DNA of 64,000 bases from Phoronis australis (taxonomy: Eukaryota; Phoronida; Phoronidae): assembly GCA_002633005.1 (NCBI GenBank), contig NMRA01000432.1:290674-354673 (forward strand), written 5' to 3'. The notes below the pieces were generated by a model. The model did no database searches and was not told where the DNA came from. It saw nothing but the letters and a program-made list of their open reading frames with translations. This document shows, one piece after another, positions 49,601 to 59,698 of the stretch (within the stretch, counting starts at the first letter, position 1; each line of letters opens with the position of its first letter). Both the position numbers and the translations under genes were made by a program.

Positions 49601-52600
49601 TTCAATTCCACAGAAAGCTGAAATCAAACATTTTACTTAAAGGCAAATTACAATCAACGTAGCTACACCATAAGAAAAAGACACTACGACAAAACACCAT
49701 TTCCCTGTGATGAAAGCTAATTCCATTAACAGCAAAAATCACTGGTAACAACCATTTTGGTAGCAAAATTCTAATGACAGAATGACCTAGCCATATTACT
49801 AACTTTCTTTTTAATTACCCGGCTTCCTTCTCGGTCATTAGAGATGACAACAATGACAATGAATGAGGTTTCAACCCAGACGTCGTGATGGGGAATTTTA
49901 GGTCATTTTGTCAGAATACCTTTAGCATGTATGGTATTTATCGTAATCTATTTTGCCTGGGGTACGCCACGAGCTATGTTGCAGAGTAAAAAGAGGAGGA
50001 TTGCGAATATTGTTAATAACATTTCCCACGTAAATGTCTGTGACTATCTTAGGTACTTCCTAGTGTGTTTTCTACAAGAGTAATACTCAAAAGCAGAAAC
50101 ATTCTAGATTGATGTTTAACTACTCATTTGTATAAACTTATTAAAATAATGACATACCAAAGAGTAATTAAAATAATTATTGTTACTTGTTGAGATTTCA
50201 TGAAAATGTCCAGGAAACACAAACTACATTGGAGTACATTGTCAGTTGTGTACTCAGGTATCATTGCTACAAGAATCACATCAAATGAATCATTAAATTA
50301 AATAAAATATAAAGCCAATGTAAGACATATGTGACTATTAAAAGCACACTAGATCCAGCCCAATAAGTTTCCAGTATAAAACCAGCCCCATCTCATTCAA
50401 TATCCAGACTAAAAATGATTGCAACGTTTGAGTTAGTTATAAGTTGCTAGATACAGTGAGTTAATTATAAGATGCTAGATGCGAGTTAAATATAAGTTGC
50501 TAGATACAGTGAGTTAATTATAAGTTGCTAGATACAGTGAGTTAAATATAAGATGCTAGATACAGTGAGTTAAATATAAGTTGCTAGATACAGTGAGTTA
50601 AATATAAGATGCTAGATACAGTGAGTTAATTTTAGCTGCTGAACCAGTAGCACCATCAGTGGTATTTCAGGCTTTTTACAGCCAGAAATTTGTACAATAA
50701 ATTCAAACAAATGATAAAAACACAATACTGCTGCTTTGGAAAAGCAAACATTCTGGTGAACAAAATTATTCTTTCACACCTGAGCATGTTTTATAAACTT
50801 TAATAAATGAGTCATCTCATACCTCATAAACTTGTCCAACTTGATAATCAGTGAAGCGTATCACGGAAGGAGAGGCTATAAATATCACACTGTCCTCAAC
50901 TCTGAAACAATTTGAAAGCGTAAACATTACAATTAATTTTGCAACAACATAACAATTATTTCAAGAACATCTCATTGCACTACACTGCATTTGGTTTATT
51001 ATAAAATGATATCTTGGCCACAATGTATAGGGAGTGACAAGCATTAATGACAAGCATTCGACGTACGTGTATTGAGAGTGTAAATACACAAAACGTGCCG
51101 AGAGTGGTGTACATGAAGTAATATCCCATGAGACATTATTCCGCGTATCGACCTCAACCTTCGGTCTCGGTTGATAAGCGGAATAAGGTCGAGTGGGATA
51201 TTACTTCCTGTACGCCAATCAAGACATCTGTATTTATCCCATGCGCTTCGAATTCCTTAGTTTCTTAGTCGGCAGATTTTTCAAATACTTCACTCAGACT
51301 GTTCACATGGCGGATCACATCCTATATGTATGTACTTGCGTTAGGTTGCAAGTTTTCTCTTGTAAAAGAAACAGTTTTAAAAGTAACGATTTATTTCTTG
51401 AAAAGAGGAAACAAAGATGAACAACGGCAACAGTGAACTTGTAACATCTCCTGGAACTAGTTAAAAAACAACAATATTTGATTTTAGTTTCCTAGGAATC
51501 GACGCCTGAGTTGCAGATGATATAGAATTCAACAATTGAAAACTGAGACATAAGTGTCTTATTATTAACGGTTTTGTTCCAGATTTTACGTTTAGGGCTC
51601 GGTTGCACGACGAGTGTTAGTTACACTGCTGCAACTGTATTACTTTAAACTATAATCGGAAAGTTTGAGTATCGAACCGGCTGAAGACGTCGAGTCGACA
51701 TATGACCTACCTTTTGAACTTTCCATGTCAGAGGTCACTGTTGAAGTAGTGCGGGGGTGAATACGGAAAACTTTATTACATGGCCGTATTTCCCTCGACA
51801 GATTCAACGTGTATGGGATAAAAGTGATTTCTGTCTGATCTAACCCCAATTTTGTTTGCTTCATGAGGGCCCAACTTGATGAAGATAAATGTAATTTCTA
51901 CCACCCAATGGTAATTTGCTGGTTTATGGCATGCATCTCATGAACAATTTATCTCACAATAGTGTTTATTTGGGACAAAAAAAATCGGGACAAAAAATCA
52001 CAATAAACTTTAAAGCTGCATTTCATTTCTATTTAGCTAGCTGTCACTGTTGAGTTCTTAATTGAAACGCTTTGTGGTAGAAAAACCACACTCATCTATT
52101 CTTGATTTGTTGCCAAATGAGCCACTTAGTAAAGTCGCAGGCAATGCGTGCATGTGTCATTTTTAAATTCTCAATTCTAGAGCTACCCATGCAACCCCAA
52201 CAAACTCTGAAGTGTTTCCTTGAGTCACTGTTGGTTTTGATGTTCTTGTGGGTAACAGATTAGTACCTTATCACGGTAAGGAGTATCATGAGACCAATTT
52301 TATGAGAGTGAAAGTATTCAACAGGCTGAAATTCACTTTTAATTAATATGATGCAAGAAGAACCTGCTACTATAATCACCATTCATATCGCATATGAACA
52401 GTAGTTGGTGCTGAAATTTTTCACATACTGCTTGTTTATGAAACACATCGAACCACAAAGGACACGACACAACATACGTCTTGAAGTACTTTAAGCAAGT
52501 AGGCCAACTACATGATTCACAACAAAAGGTGGAGAAGCCATATAATTGATCCCCTATAACTATCTCGCAGGAATGAGAAAAGTTGCAAGCTGTAAAAACA

Positions 52601-55600
52601 ACAAGACAGGATTGATAACCACCAATCTTTGTTAAAGACTCAACTTGAGAGTGGACAAATTGAGTGGCACACTTTGGGTTAACATTCACATTTCATGCAA
52701 CGTGATTGGTCAGTTGTTCATTTGAGTAAAGTTTGGTTGATGCGGGTAATGGTTGAAAATCTAATGGACAACTTATATAAGTAACTCGGTATAAGTAATC
52801 AACCGAAATCAAGACATACTGTTTTTTCTGTGGTTTGGGTTTGATGCAAAACTCTTTCGGGACCTTTTTCTGTGACTTGATCAACAGCTTGGGTTCATCA
52901 TCGCCAACCTTCCTAAAGCGAGGGTTCTTCAGGTAGTCAGCCTTAGCCTGCATATCAGCCAGGTCAGCCCTGTTAATCATACGTTGTTCTGTGCTCAGCT
53001 GCTCCTTCCAGCTGTACTGCTTGTGAAACTGGGGATTCTAAAACCATGCACAAAAAAGGATGATCCCTTGTGTATACAAAAAGTAGAAGAATTAAGGTAA
53101 AGAATCTAGTGCTAATCCTTGTGTTGCACTTCCCACTACTTCCTCAACAAGCAGGTAGGATGCAACAGTGATAAATTAGGGATACTCCAAGAACATATAT
53201 CAGTGTCCAGATAGGACTTAAAGTTTGGTGCATGCATTCCACCAAGCTGCTATTGAATTGGCGATTCCACATTCAAGAATGTTAAGATGGTGAACTAACA
53301 AACAGTTTTTTATGCTACAACAAAATATATCTATGTACTGCTGTGATACATAAATGTAATAAAATGAACATGCAGTTGCAGTATCAAAAAGTTAAACATG
53401 GCTGCATTTTAATTCAAATAACTGTCTGAAGACAGATGAAAACAATGTTAAAAAGGAAAAGCAAAAAAAATACACATACTGAATCATAAGCAGCCTTTGT
53501 ACTCTGCAGCAGCTCTGGCTGAGTCTGGAGTGTTTCAGAACTGATGTGAACATCTCCTTCCAAGTCCATTGTGTCATATTCACGATCATCATCAAAGTTA
53601 CCAGACACTCGGTTTTGAAAACTCTTTGTTTCTTGGGCATATCCAGGGATTGTTGGGGCTAAAAGTAACAAACCATAACTGTAATTCTTGATGTCTAAGC
53701 TCCATCAGTTACAAACATTATGCTCCCGTGCTGTAGGGTGAGTTTCCTGATTTCACTGATCGGGAACTGACGGGTTAAAGCCATGTCGTTATCACTTCAA
53801 CAGTGATAACAAGGGGAGAAAGCTGACAAACCCAATATTTACATAGTCCAGTGCTCTCATTGTCTGCGTTCATCTGATCAGCTTATGTAATCCAGCAATT
53901 ATGTTGTAAACAGCGCGTCTAATGCTAACCAATATCCTATAAAAAATACTATTTCCAAATGATGTCGTGAAGAAGATGTGTTTTTTATGAAATTTTGTCA
54001 CCAAAAAACTTCAGACAGAGAAAACCAGTTGACTTTCAGAGAAATTAGACTTAACTTTCCCCTGCTGATTCCTCTGTGTGGCTTAAAGCTCTGACCCACT
54101 TGCTTCCACAGCATTGTGTAAGAATAAAATGGACTTGTTCGTCAAGTTTCATTGAACGTGATAATAGATCAGATCCTGATGTTAAAAATTTCTTGGTTAT
54201 AACAGTCCATGAGAATGGTACACAATGAAAACTATACATTTTGAAACCAAAAACCTGGTAAATCCACCCAGACTGTCATCCGCATTGGTATTGAGGAAGG
54301 AGTGATGATGAACAAATGGGTAACTAGTACATCATGTGAAATCATTACATCCCAAGGCAAAGAATCGGAACTTCACAGCAAACGTTTACATAAAGTTCAA
54401 ATTTGTGGTTCCCTAGTGAGCGTAAACACTACACACCTTTTGGAGGGGGGACGGGGGCGGGCTCTTCTGTGGAGAAGTCATCCGGGCAAATCAGGTCATG
54501 CATCTTCAGCAGCTCATTGTCAATCACTGACCGGAAGTGAGATCGGGCTGAAAATAAAGTGATGACATTCACAGTTTAGTCCCTACGGTGTGAGGTCTGT
54601 TTCTGTCAACTTGATTATGTGGGACAGGTACAATCAATCTAATTACACGTAGTCCTCATCGATCACTAATTCACTATGTCAAAAACATTATACATTTTCT
54701 GGTCGTCTCAAACTGAATGTTATTCACATCAATTACTAACAGTAAAAGACATGATGCAGTGAACTCAGTGTTCACTACTTTTAAAGCATTTAAACAGTAC
54801 TAAAAACTAAGTTTGATAAAAAATGAACTAAAACACTGTAGGGCTTGGGCTAACTTACACAGCTGGCAGGATTGAAATGTACCCACCTGGAGGCAGCCCC
54901 AAATCAGCATGCATTAAATTGCCATTTCCCGATCCAAGTCGATTCATCTCTCGCTCATCAGCAGACATTGCACGTGCCTGTGCCTGCATGATGTGTCTCT
55001 CCAACATGGCTGCTTCAGCAATGCGGCGTTCTCGCTCTTGATGTACCTAGTAACCAACAAGCAGTATCAGTTATAACTGTGACTAACCTTATAAATGTGA
55101 AAAGGGTCAAGGTTGCATGAAATGATACGATGCATAACAACATTGAAGTCACACTGATGTCAGCCATGCTAGTTCACAGCACGATGGAACGCATTTCTTT
55201 CATTTGGTTAATTTCCAACCACTCTTTGTAAAGCATTTGCTAAAAACTGGATCTAGCTACTGATAGCCAATGCTGCTCATGCAGTTATGATCAGATACAA
55301 CATCAGTGTAGAACATCTCGTTATAGTTTTTGCAGGCATCACATGCACATGGAAGTATTTTCAAACACCCAAGGGATTAAACAAGACATATACGGTGTCG
55401 TTTCTCAGGATTAAGTTGAAATTTCAGGAAAAGACGAGATTGCATTTACCTGCTGTAAGGCTTCAACATATCGTTGATGGTATGCATTGTCTTGATTTCC
55501 TTTGGAGATTTCCAGGTTCTTCACCATCTCTGGACTGACCACGTCACGTGTGAATAGATCCCTGAATGTTTTCGCTAGTACATGTGACACATCCTGGGAC

Positions 55601-55680
55601 GTACTGGATGATGGTCTCTGAAGATACATGGGCCATTCATTGGCACGGCCACTAGTTTTTCTTTCTGTGTAGGCAGGCAT
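26459..55680 (-). CDS. DLEC1: DLEC1/CFAP81 ciliary protein, complete gene, 35 coding exons
   Basis: Orthologue of human DLEC1 (deleted in lung and esophageal cancer 1), a cilia/flagella-associated protein of the axoneme. I assembled 35 coding exons from ATG 55678-55680 to TAA 26459-26461: 5055 nt, 1684 aa (human about 1755). All 34 junctions keep frame and have GT-AG ends. Diagnostic matches include YLKNPRF, FTDYQVGQVYE, RRPPPIL, CLVGGVKI, VCDNCHVQ, LEIEVKG, EPSSG, FGTHVSG, YGTPFPLKDAQGNE and the C-terminal VKGQGSYDE. After a coiled-coil N-terminus the protein consists of repeated ASH/MSP-like beta-sandwich domains typical of HYDIN-class axonemal proteins. The gene converges on KAT2 and diverges from the F-box/LRR gene. 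Exon coordinates are given in the four block entries. Confidence 0.95.
27712..28427. mobile_element. TA-flanked TIR element with GGGCGGTTAA subterminal repeats
   Basis: TA (27710-27711) precedes CCGTAAATGTTCGGGTTA, and its exact reverse complement TAACCCGAACATTTACGG ends at 28427 before TA (28428-28429). The 18-bp TIRs and TA flanks fit a Tc1/mariner-type MITE of 716 bp. Both ends carry direct, not inverted, copies of GGGCGGTTAA or GGGCGCTTAA (about ten in all), spaced about 25-30 bp. No coding capacity. It sits in the DLEC1 intron between exons 28617-28770 and 27330-27453. Confidence 0.8.
29095..29285 (+). other. Exon-like open segment antisense inside a DLEC1 intron
   Basis: After an acceptor-like CACTGCTCTCTTTAG (ending 29100) an open frame of about 60 codons runs to a TAA at 29283-29285. 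It includes YLRTGSLENDVYNKL and LKVPEFNEHRISGKLLKKRH. The composition looks protein-like, with charged residues and no low complexity. I do not recognise the family. It could be the last exon of an unseen nested gene, a retro-copied fragment, or chance. It lies only 13 bp from the DLEC1 exon at 29298-29438, on the other strand. Confidence 0.3.
33225..33460 (+). repeat. Dispersed repeat family C, copy 1
   Basis: This segment resembles 49700-49935 in the same orientation. Shared blocks are TTTCCCTGT and ATGA near the start, AACAGCAAAAAT, GCAAAATT and GACAGAATG/TGCAGAATG, and a final CTTTTAGCGTG against CTTTAGCATG. Identity is moderate with small indels. No coding capacity; family unknown. Confidence 0.55.
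34787..35914. mobile_element. 1.1-kb TIR element rich in AGTGAGAAT motifs
   Basis: The left end CCCTTATGAAAAAG (34787) and the right end CTTTTTCGTATGGG (to 35914) are inverted repeats. Further in, about 60 bp also match: GTGAGAATCTCACTGGATTC then CAGTTAGATTCCAGT, against the reverse complement near 35850-35895. The interior is full of short motifs AGTGAGAAT and its complement ATTCTCACT in both orientations, and of CTAACTGGAAT-like motifs. No transposase is seen. I could not settle a target duplication. It lies in the DLEC1 intron between exons 36164-36234 and 34107-34235. Confidence 0.8.
36931..37325. mobile_element. 395-bp TIR element (TA-CCGTATTGC ends)
   Basis: The left end TACCGTATTGCTGCACATTT is followed by AGGCCCA. 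The right end TGGGCCTAAAGG is followed by CACAGCAATATGGTA, an inverted repeat of about 27 bp with a few mismatches. With TA taken as target duplication the element begins CCGTA, like the element at 27712-28427. An internal block (37182-37220) repeats the terminal sequence with TTTAGGCCCAATGGGCCTA. No coding capacity. It lies in a DLEC1 intron. Confidence 0.75.
37885..43058 (-). CDS. DLEC1: DLEC1 middle exons, second block (residues about 674-1117)
   Basis: Exons, high to low: 42919-43058, 42371-42464, 42016-42146, 40799-40966, 40193-40335, 39407-39671, 38749-38879, 38261-38443, 37885-37961. Landmarks are LEIEVKGESEPFSVVLQPYA, MVPG-like LVPGQLLMGT, HILEVEPPIGEL, LLCHIDHLEEPL, VNFDLVSLGETS, LPSSGDLKPLE, VYLDVPTQYKVTLANQTRIP and LTVEPNQGELGPREQREI. 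The repeated pattern of a VEP-x-x-G turn followed by hydrophobic strands marks successive ASH/MSP-like domains. The donor of 42371-42464 is TTGT|GTAAGA; the overlapping GTGTAA alternative would break the frame. Confidence 0.93.
41279..41413 (+). repeat. Dispersed repeat family A, copy 2
   Basis: Second copy of the segment at 558-718, same orientation, here in a DLEC1 intron. It starts GCAAAAGTGGAACATTTTAC and ends near AGTCCTAC, with CAAATTGGGACATTT matching CAAAATTGGACATTT of copy 1. Confidence 0.6.
43670..43935 (+). repeat. About 60-bp minisatellite, four units, DLEC1 intron
   Basis: Four imperfect units of about 58-62 bp. Each contains ATGACCCATACATCATGCGC (or a close variant), CAGTCATACAAAACAACTGT and ATGACAACTCT. 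A fifth, truncated unit starts near 43915. It lies in the intron between exons 44090-44195 and 42919-43058. Confidence 0.85.
44090..50901 (-). CDS. DLEC1: DLEC1 middle exons, first block (residues about 300-673)
   Basis: Exons, high to low: 50823-50901, 49530-49617, 48587-48760, 47428-47561, 46826-47009, 46310-46472, 44847-45039, 44090-44195. Landmarks are IRFTDYQVGQVYE, VELKNVTTSLRQCRVIPP, GLVAPGMSCRYSVRF, DYDDFMLVQTQ, RRPPPILS, VDVGQCLVGGVKI, GRFCLIDKRIWP, VVSLEPF, FTMVCDNCHV, LIRFPNLNPYTYMQKNMVIT and FSVEPASGIL. These match the human protein in order without gaps larger than a few residues, so the first ASH/MSP-like domains are complete. Confidence 0.94.
44519..44748 (+). repeat. 16-bp simple repeat, about 14 units, DLEC1 intron
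   Basis: Units of GACAAGTAAAAGTAAT (or GATAAGTAAAAGTAAT) run without interruption apart from one short deletion near 44698. On the minus strand, the sense strand of DLEC1, it reads as pyrimidine-rich ATTACTTTTACTTGTC. It begins about 100 bp downstream of the donor of exon 44847-45039. Low-complexity open frames on the minus strand here are artefacts. Confidence 0.9.
45135..45300 (+). repeat. 30-bp minisatellite, about five units, DLEC1 intron
   Basis: Units contain TTCTACATAGCTGCTAATTC followed by TCAAAATAAA. Four are nearly identical and the last is diverged. It lies about 100 bp upstream (in gene sense) of exon 44847-45039, so this exon has repeats on both sides. Confidence 0.85.
46123..46254. 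repeat. Hairpin element in DLEC1 intron
   Basis: Imperfect palindrome of about 130 bp: GGGTTTTCAAGGAGCTGCCA and GTTCATTATTGCTAGAGAC on the left pair with GTCTCAAGAAATAATGAAC and TGACAGTTACTTGCAAAACCC on the right. The loop is about 30 bp. No coding content. It may be a small foldback MITE. Confidence 0.75.
48827..48870 (+). repeat. Solo fragment related to the 36931-37325 element
   Basis: TACGGTAAATGTGCCTAA followed by TTGGCCCATGTGC and TATATCTGAAAT resembles the left end of the element at 36931 (CACATTTAGGCCCACTGACC and TATCCGAAAT). Only one end is recognisable. Weak evidence for a decayed copy. Confidence 0.3.
49700..49935 (+). repeat. Dispersed repeat family C, copy 2
   Basis: Second copy of the segment at 33225-33460, same orientation, in the DLEC1 intron between exons 50823-50901 and 49530-49617. 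The start ATTTCCCTGTGATGAAAGCT and the block AACAGCAAAAATCACTGG are the clearest matches. Confidence 0.55.
50430..50637 (+). repeat. 28-bp minisatellite, about seven units, DLEC1 intron
   Basis: Units of GAGTTAATTATAAGTTGCTA followed by GATACAGT; several read GAGTTAAATATAAGATGCTA instead, so two variants alternate. The array ends about 190 bp from exon 50823-50901, on its donor side in gene sense. It carries no GTAAGT-like site at unit boundaries on the gene's strand. Confidence 0.9.
51109..51214. repeat. Palindromic hairpin element in DLEC1 intron
   Basis: GTACATGAAGTAATATCCCA, CATTATTCCGC and TATCGACC on the left pair with GGTTGATA, GCGGAATAAGG and TGGGATATTACTTCCTGTAC on the right. The loop near 51160 is short. 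Arms are about 45 bp with a few mismatches. No coding content. Flanks also show weak inverted similarity. Confidence 0.8.
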
Positions 55681-55681
55681 T
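52820..55681 (-). CDS. DLEC1: DLEC1 N-terminal exons (residues 1 to about 300)
   Basis: Exons, high to low: 55450-55681 (ATG at 55678-55680, one 5' UTR base after the TTTTTTCAG acceptor), 54887-55046, 54437-54547, 53480-53658, 52820-53037. Exon one gives SQDVSHVLAKTFRDLF, matching the TQDISHLLTGVFRNL start of the human conserved region. Exon two encodes a helical, charged segment with MLERHIMQAQARAM, a likely coiled coil shared with human DLEC1. Exon three has VIDNELLKMHDLICPDDF. Exon five ends the N-terminus with QAKADYLKNPRF. The section 53480-53658 is poorly conserved and acidic. Confidence 0.92.
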
Positions 55682-55829
55682 CTGAAAAAAAGTGAAATCT
55701 AGTTGTCATGGGAACAACAAATGAAAGCATAGAACAGTGCAGATCCCAATAACTTAGCTGCAGTGTTCACAAGGACTCCAAATAACTCCCATGTAAGAAT
55801 AACAAAACAACAACAGTAGACTGTATAGT

Positions 55830-56445
55830 ACCGTGAGGGGTCCTAAAGTCGTGAGTGCCCTAAAGTTGTGAACGATCTTATTTCCTCTTCTGCGCGGTCC
55901 CACGACATCTGGCGTCGGAAGTTTCCTGCGTTAGTCTGCTTACAAACGTCAAACGAATACGCGGACGTGTTGGTATTCACACTATGATAACAAACAGTGA
56001 GTGAGTGGCTTCTTTTTTCAAATGTATCTTAAAAACAGCATATTTCACTAATCCACATCTTTGTGCATTTTTGGGATATATTTTCGAAAATATTCATCGT
56101 TCAGATTTACTCAAACACGTGCTCCAGGGGTAGCTTGAACAATGTATCAAAATGTCCAAGGGTCGATCAACTTTTGTAAGGCCAAAGCCATAAAATACAG
56201 AGAGATAATTGATGCTGGGTTCTTAGCGTTTTACGTGAACAACCTCATTGAAAATGTCTGTGCACATCAAAGTTGGGTGCAAAACATATAACAATTTACT
56301 TCAATTGAAACTGAATTAATAAACAATACAATGCATTTTTATGTTGTCTAGAGTAACTGTAAGCACTGTAGTTGACTTGTGCGGTCTTACTTCGTGCATT
56401 TGCGTCTAAATGAAACGGTTACGACTTTAGGGACTCATTCAAAAT
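55830..56445. mobile_element. Possible decayed TIR element upstream of DLEC1 exon 2
   Basis: Near the left end CCTAAAGTCGTGAGTGCCCT is followed by AAAGTTGTGAAC (55842-55872). On the right AACGGTTACGACTTTAGGGA followed by CTCATT (56416-56441) is the reverse complement of the same motif. The left side begins TA-CCGTG, like the other TA-CCGT elements here. I cannot place the outer right end. Moderate to weak evidence. Confidence 0.35.
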
Positions 56446-56833
56446 GGCCGGCGATATCAGCGACCGTCAGGGTTTAAAAACCCTGCTTACGGAGACAAAC
56501 AAGAATTAAGATTGTCAAAACACGTATATTTGTGGAGGCTGATATATGTACATGACATCACATGAGCAATTGCTAACGGACATAGGGTAGTATGACAAAC
56601 AGCTGCTTATTACGCTTATAGCTTAATTCACAACTTTAAGTCACCGGTGTGCATGTATATATCAAATTGCAAATAACTAAATAATTAAATATTCACGTCA
56701 CCCTGTCATTTATCACTGATAATGTCTGGAGAAAGGTATCATTGGCTGCAGTGGGATTGTTCCTTTGAAGCTATGATGCAAAATAAAAACACGAAGAATG
56801 GTTCTCATTGACTTGTATTTGGAAGAAACTCAC

Positions 56834-57427
56834 CTTTTGATTTTCTTTCAGCGTCTTCAACAAGTTGAATTTTAACGTGTCGGAAGAAGATTACCACTTT
56901 CGGAAACTTAGAAGGCTAAAATACAGAATTACATCACACTTTGTAAACTTCACCTGCATAGTAAGACAAAAAAATCAACTTTAAGTTGAGTTTCTCGTTA
57001 AATAACCATGTTCGCCATTTTGACTCGATCTCCGTTGCTATGAGTTATGTATCTCCGAAATAGGAAACTTCAAAAGGGAAGACCGATAATTTTAAGTTCT
57101 TTTAGAGCATCATGCTTGAAAAGTTTACGAAAAATATTTTATTTTCGTAAGGCTATGATATTAAGCTAATGGGGATTGGGCTGTTGGACTGCTTACTTAG
57201 ACTCAGAATCGGATACTAAAACCTGGAAATTTGAGTACTTGGTATGCGACAGTGACATCTCGTGGTCCGATTGGCTTAGCTCCCTCACAGCTGGACGTGT
57301 CTCGCCAGAACCTCGTTGAGAGCCCAGCCAGAGTAGCCTGCCTGTGTGCAGGTAGCGGAGCAGCGCACCCGGCTACATGTTGCCTTGACGTGCTCATGGG
57401 AATTAAGCAGCTGTACACGCTAAATAA
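56834..57427. promoter_or_regulatory. DLEC1 5' UTR exon and shared divergent promoter with the F-box/LRR gene
   Basis: On the minus strand a good donor (CAAAAG|GTGAGT, exon side ending at 56834) matches the acceptor just before the DLEC1 ATG at 55682-55683, so a non-coding DLEC1 first exon should begin between about 56.85 and 57.1 kb. The F-box/LRR ATG is at 57428 on the + strand. Less than 600 bp therefore separates two divergent transcription units. The interval has an inverted CCAAT box (ATTGG at 57270-57274) and an RFX-like half site at 57034. No TATA box is obvious. Confidence 0.55.
57034..57048 (-). promoter_or_regulatory. Candidate degenerate RFX X-box in the DLEC1 promoter
   Basis: On the minus strand this reads ATAACTCATAGCAAC: a perfect right half (AGCAAC against RGYAAC) and a poor left half. 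RFX factors drive many ciliary genes through X-boxes close to the start, so the position upstream of DLEC1 is suggestive. The left half has about three mismatches, so chance is quite possible. Confidence 0.3.
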
Positions 57428-59698
57428 ATGATGGATTTGTTGCCAGAGAACGCACTCATTCAAGTGTTCTCCCTGCTGGACATAACCGATCTTTGCTTGT
57501 CTGCACGTAAAGTATGCACCAGGTACAGTTTTTTAAGTAAAACTAACTACACTCTTCCTTAAGTTTGCTGATTCAGTCATTAATCCTTCCACACTAAGTT
57601 TGTGTACCTTTCTTAACAGACTTGTTGACAGTGTTGTTACAGGTTTTTATTATCAGCAAAATCTAGTTTTGGAGAAAACTTCAGTGAAATTAGATTGTCA
57701 TCATCTCTTACAAGATGCCACAAAAATTTTAGCAAATAGTGCATGTTACATATGGGCGTGTATATTTGCTGTTTTCTAGATATCAATAGACTTTTTCCGC
57801 TGTATGTTACAACAGCCAGAGAATGATGCAGGACAATGATTGGCGACACTCATCTTCAGCGCCACCCAATGAATATGGAGTCTCCCATTGTTAAAAACAG
57901 TTGTATGAACTTCCATTTGAAATTTTACAGGTGGCATGCTATTTCCTTTGCCTCTAGTCTGTGGACAAAGGTGGATTTATCAAGGTACCACAGACATATT
58001 TCAACGCAGGACTACCTGAACTTCATGCAGTCTGTGTCTGACCATGTAGTCCAGCTCAGTGTAAAAGATTGTTGTCAACTCAGCGACTGTGCATTTTCTA
58101 GCAAAATATTCCATTGCAAAAAACTAAAAGAACTAGATCTGAGAGGTGTAGATTTATCACGTGACACATGGGCTTGTATCTTATCCAAACATCCTGATAT
58201 TGAAATCATTAGTTATGATTGCAACAGTGACATAATAGTGGATTGTTGTTCATTGCTCGGATTGTGTAGCCTTCGGCAATTGAAACTCGATGTCACATAT
58301 AACGACATGGATTCCTTGAAGCAAGTTCTTGTTCTAAACACAAATCTTGAGGAATTGTCTGTGACAGGAAGTGAACATGTAGATGATGCCTTGTTGGAGA
58401 TGATTTCCAGTACGGTCCCAGATATTACAGGCCTTGAATTAACAGACTGTGTGTTAGTATCAGATGATGCTTTTCTGTCGTGCGCTGAAAGATTCAAGTC
58501 GCTACAGGAGGTTAATATTTCCGGGACATATCTTGGAGATCAAAGCTTGTTAGCCATTGGGAAAGTTTGTGGTAAGAATCTGAGGTGTCTAGACATTAGT
58601 GCTTGTCGCAGAATTACGGACATAGGAATTATCTCCCTTGCAGAGAGCTGTGCCAGTCTTGCCAAATTTATTGTAAATGGTCCATCTTACCATATGTCTA
58701 CCAACAGCAATATTACAGACGTGGGGTTGAGGGCTATTGCTTTGAATTGCAGCAGTTTACAAAGAATTGACCTCATCATGTGCCCCAGTATCAGTGGAGC
58801 AGGACTTCTTGATGTTGTCTTAAAATGTCCAATACTACGCCACCTTAACATTTCGGGCTGTTTGCAGATTAGGAACGGTGATATGATCGAGGTGGCTAAT
58901 GTTGACAATGAACTGGAGTCGCTGATTGCAAATGGGTGTCTTCAACTGACTGGTCATGGAGTTAGCAGGATACTTAGAAAATGCCATAAACTCCAGCATT
59001 TGTCTCTTGAGACTTGTTTCAGTCTGTGCGATTTCAATCTTGCTGTGATGGGTAGTTATGGAACTAGAAAGGCCTTGTTATCAGGCTTTGGGAATGCTGA
59101 AATTATATCTCAAAATGAACATGAGTGCTTATCTAAATTAGCCGATTGTAGGATATTGGGAGGTAGTAACCAGATGAAGCACCTGGATTTACGTCTGTGC
59201 TCAAAGCTATCGGTGGAGTCACTGAGACAAATTACAGCATTCTGCCAACATGTCAAATTATTGGATTTGGCTGGCTGCTATGAGATTGACGACCAAGGAA
59301 TCTCATTCATCGCTAAAACACTCTACCGTTTAGAATATTTAGACATTTCTAGCATATCTGGTGTGGTGCCATCGGGAATTACCGACTTGTCTCTGCTCGC
59401 CATAGCCAAGCATTGTCGTCAGTTACAAACACTCTATGCAAGTCATGTCAGACTTGTAACTTTTGATGGCATAAAAGCTGTGCTCACTTCTTGTCCAAAA
59501 TTGATCCAGTTTGCTGGATGCCCTTCTGAAGAGTGTTGGGAAAAAACACAATCTTGTTTATTGGACACCAGGGGGTGCTACTACCTCAACTGCAGAGTGT
59601 TCAGATGTGGTGAGAGGAGACCTCCCTCATGTATTCAGCCTACTTCTGTTGTGTCATTTCCTGCTCTCTGCAGACTAAAACTGTGGACTTTTGAATAG
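57428..59698 (+). CDS. F-box / leucine-rich-repeat protein (FBXL family), 620 aa
   Basis: Two coding exons: 57428-57522 and 57931-59698. The junction is C-ACC-AG|G-TGG, giving KVCTRWHAISF. Residues 4-45 form an F-box (LPENALIQVFSLLDITDL, then W-HAISFASSLW), which binds SKP1 in SCF ubiquitin ligases. The rest is about 16 cysteine-containing LRRs of the AMN1/FBXL2/FBXL20 kind, with repeats such as LRCLDISACRRITDIGIISL and VKLLDLAGCYEIDDQGISFI. The start is ATGATG; I use the first ATG. The C-terminus after about residue 560 is Cys-rich and unfamiliar. The orthologue in human is not clear to me; FBXL13 (a ciliary dynein regulatory complex subunit) should be considered because of the DLEC1 neighbour. 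The 1.77-kb uninterrupted exon contrasts with the many small exons of KAT2 and DLEC1. Confidence 0.85.

Noticed and set aside
26459-55680. HYDIN, CFAP65 or CFAP47 as identity of the minus-strand gene
   Set aside because: These share ASH/MSP domains, but exon-by-exon order, length and diagnostic segments follow DLEC1.
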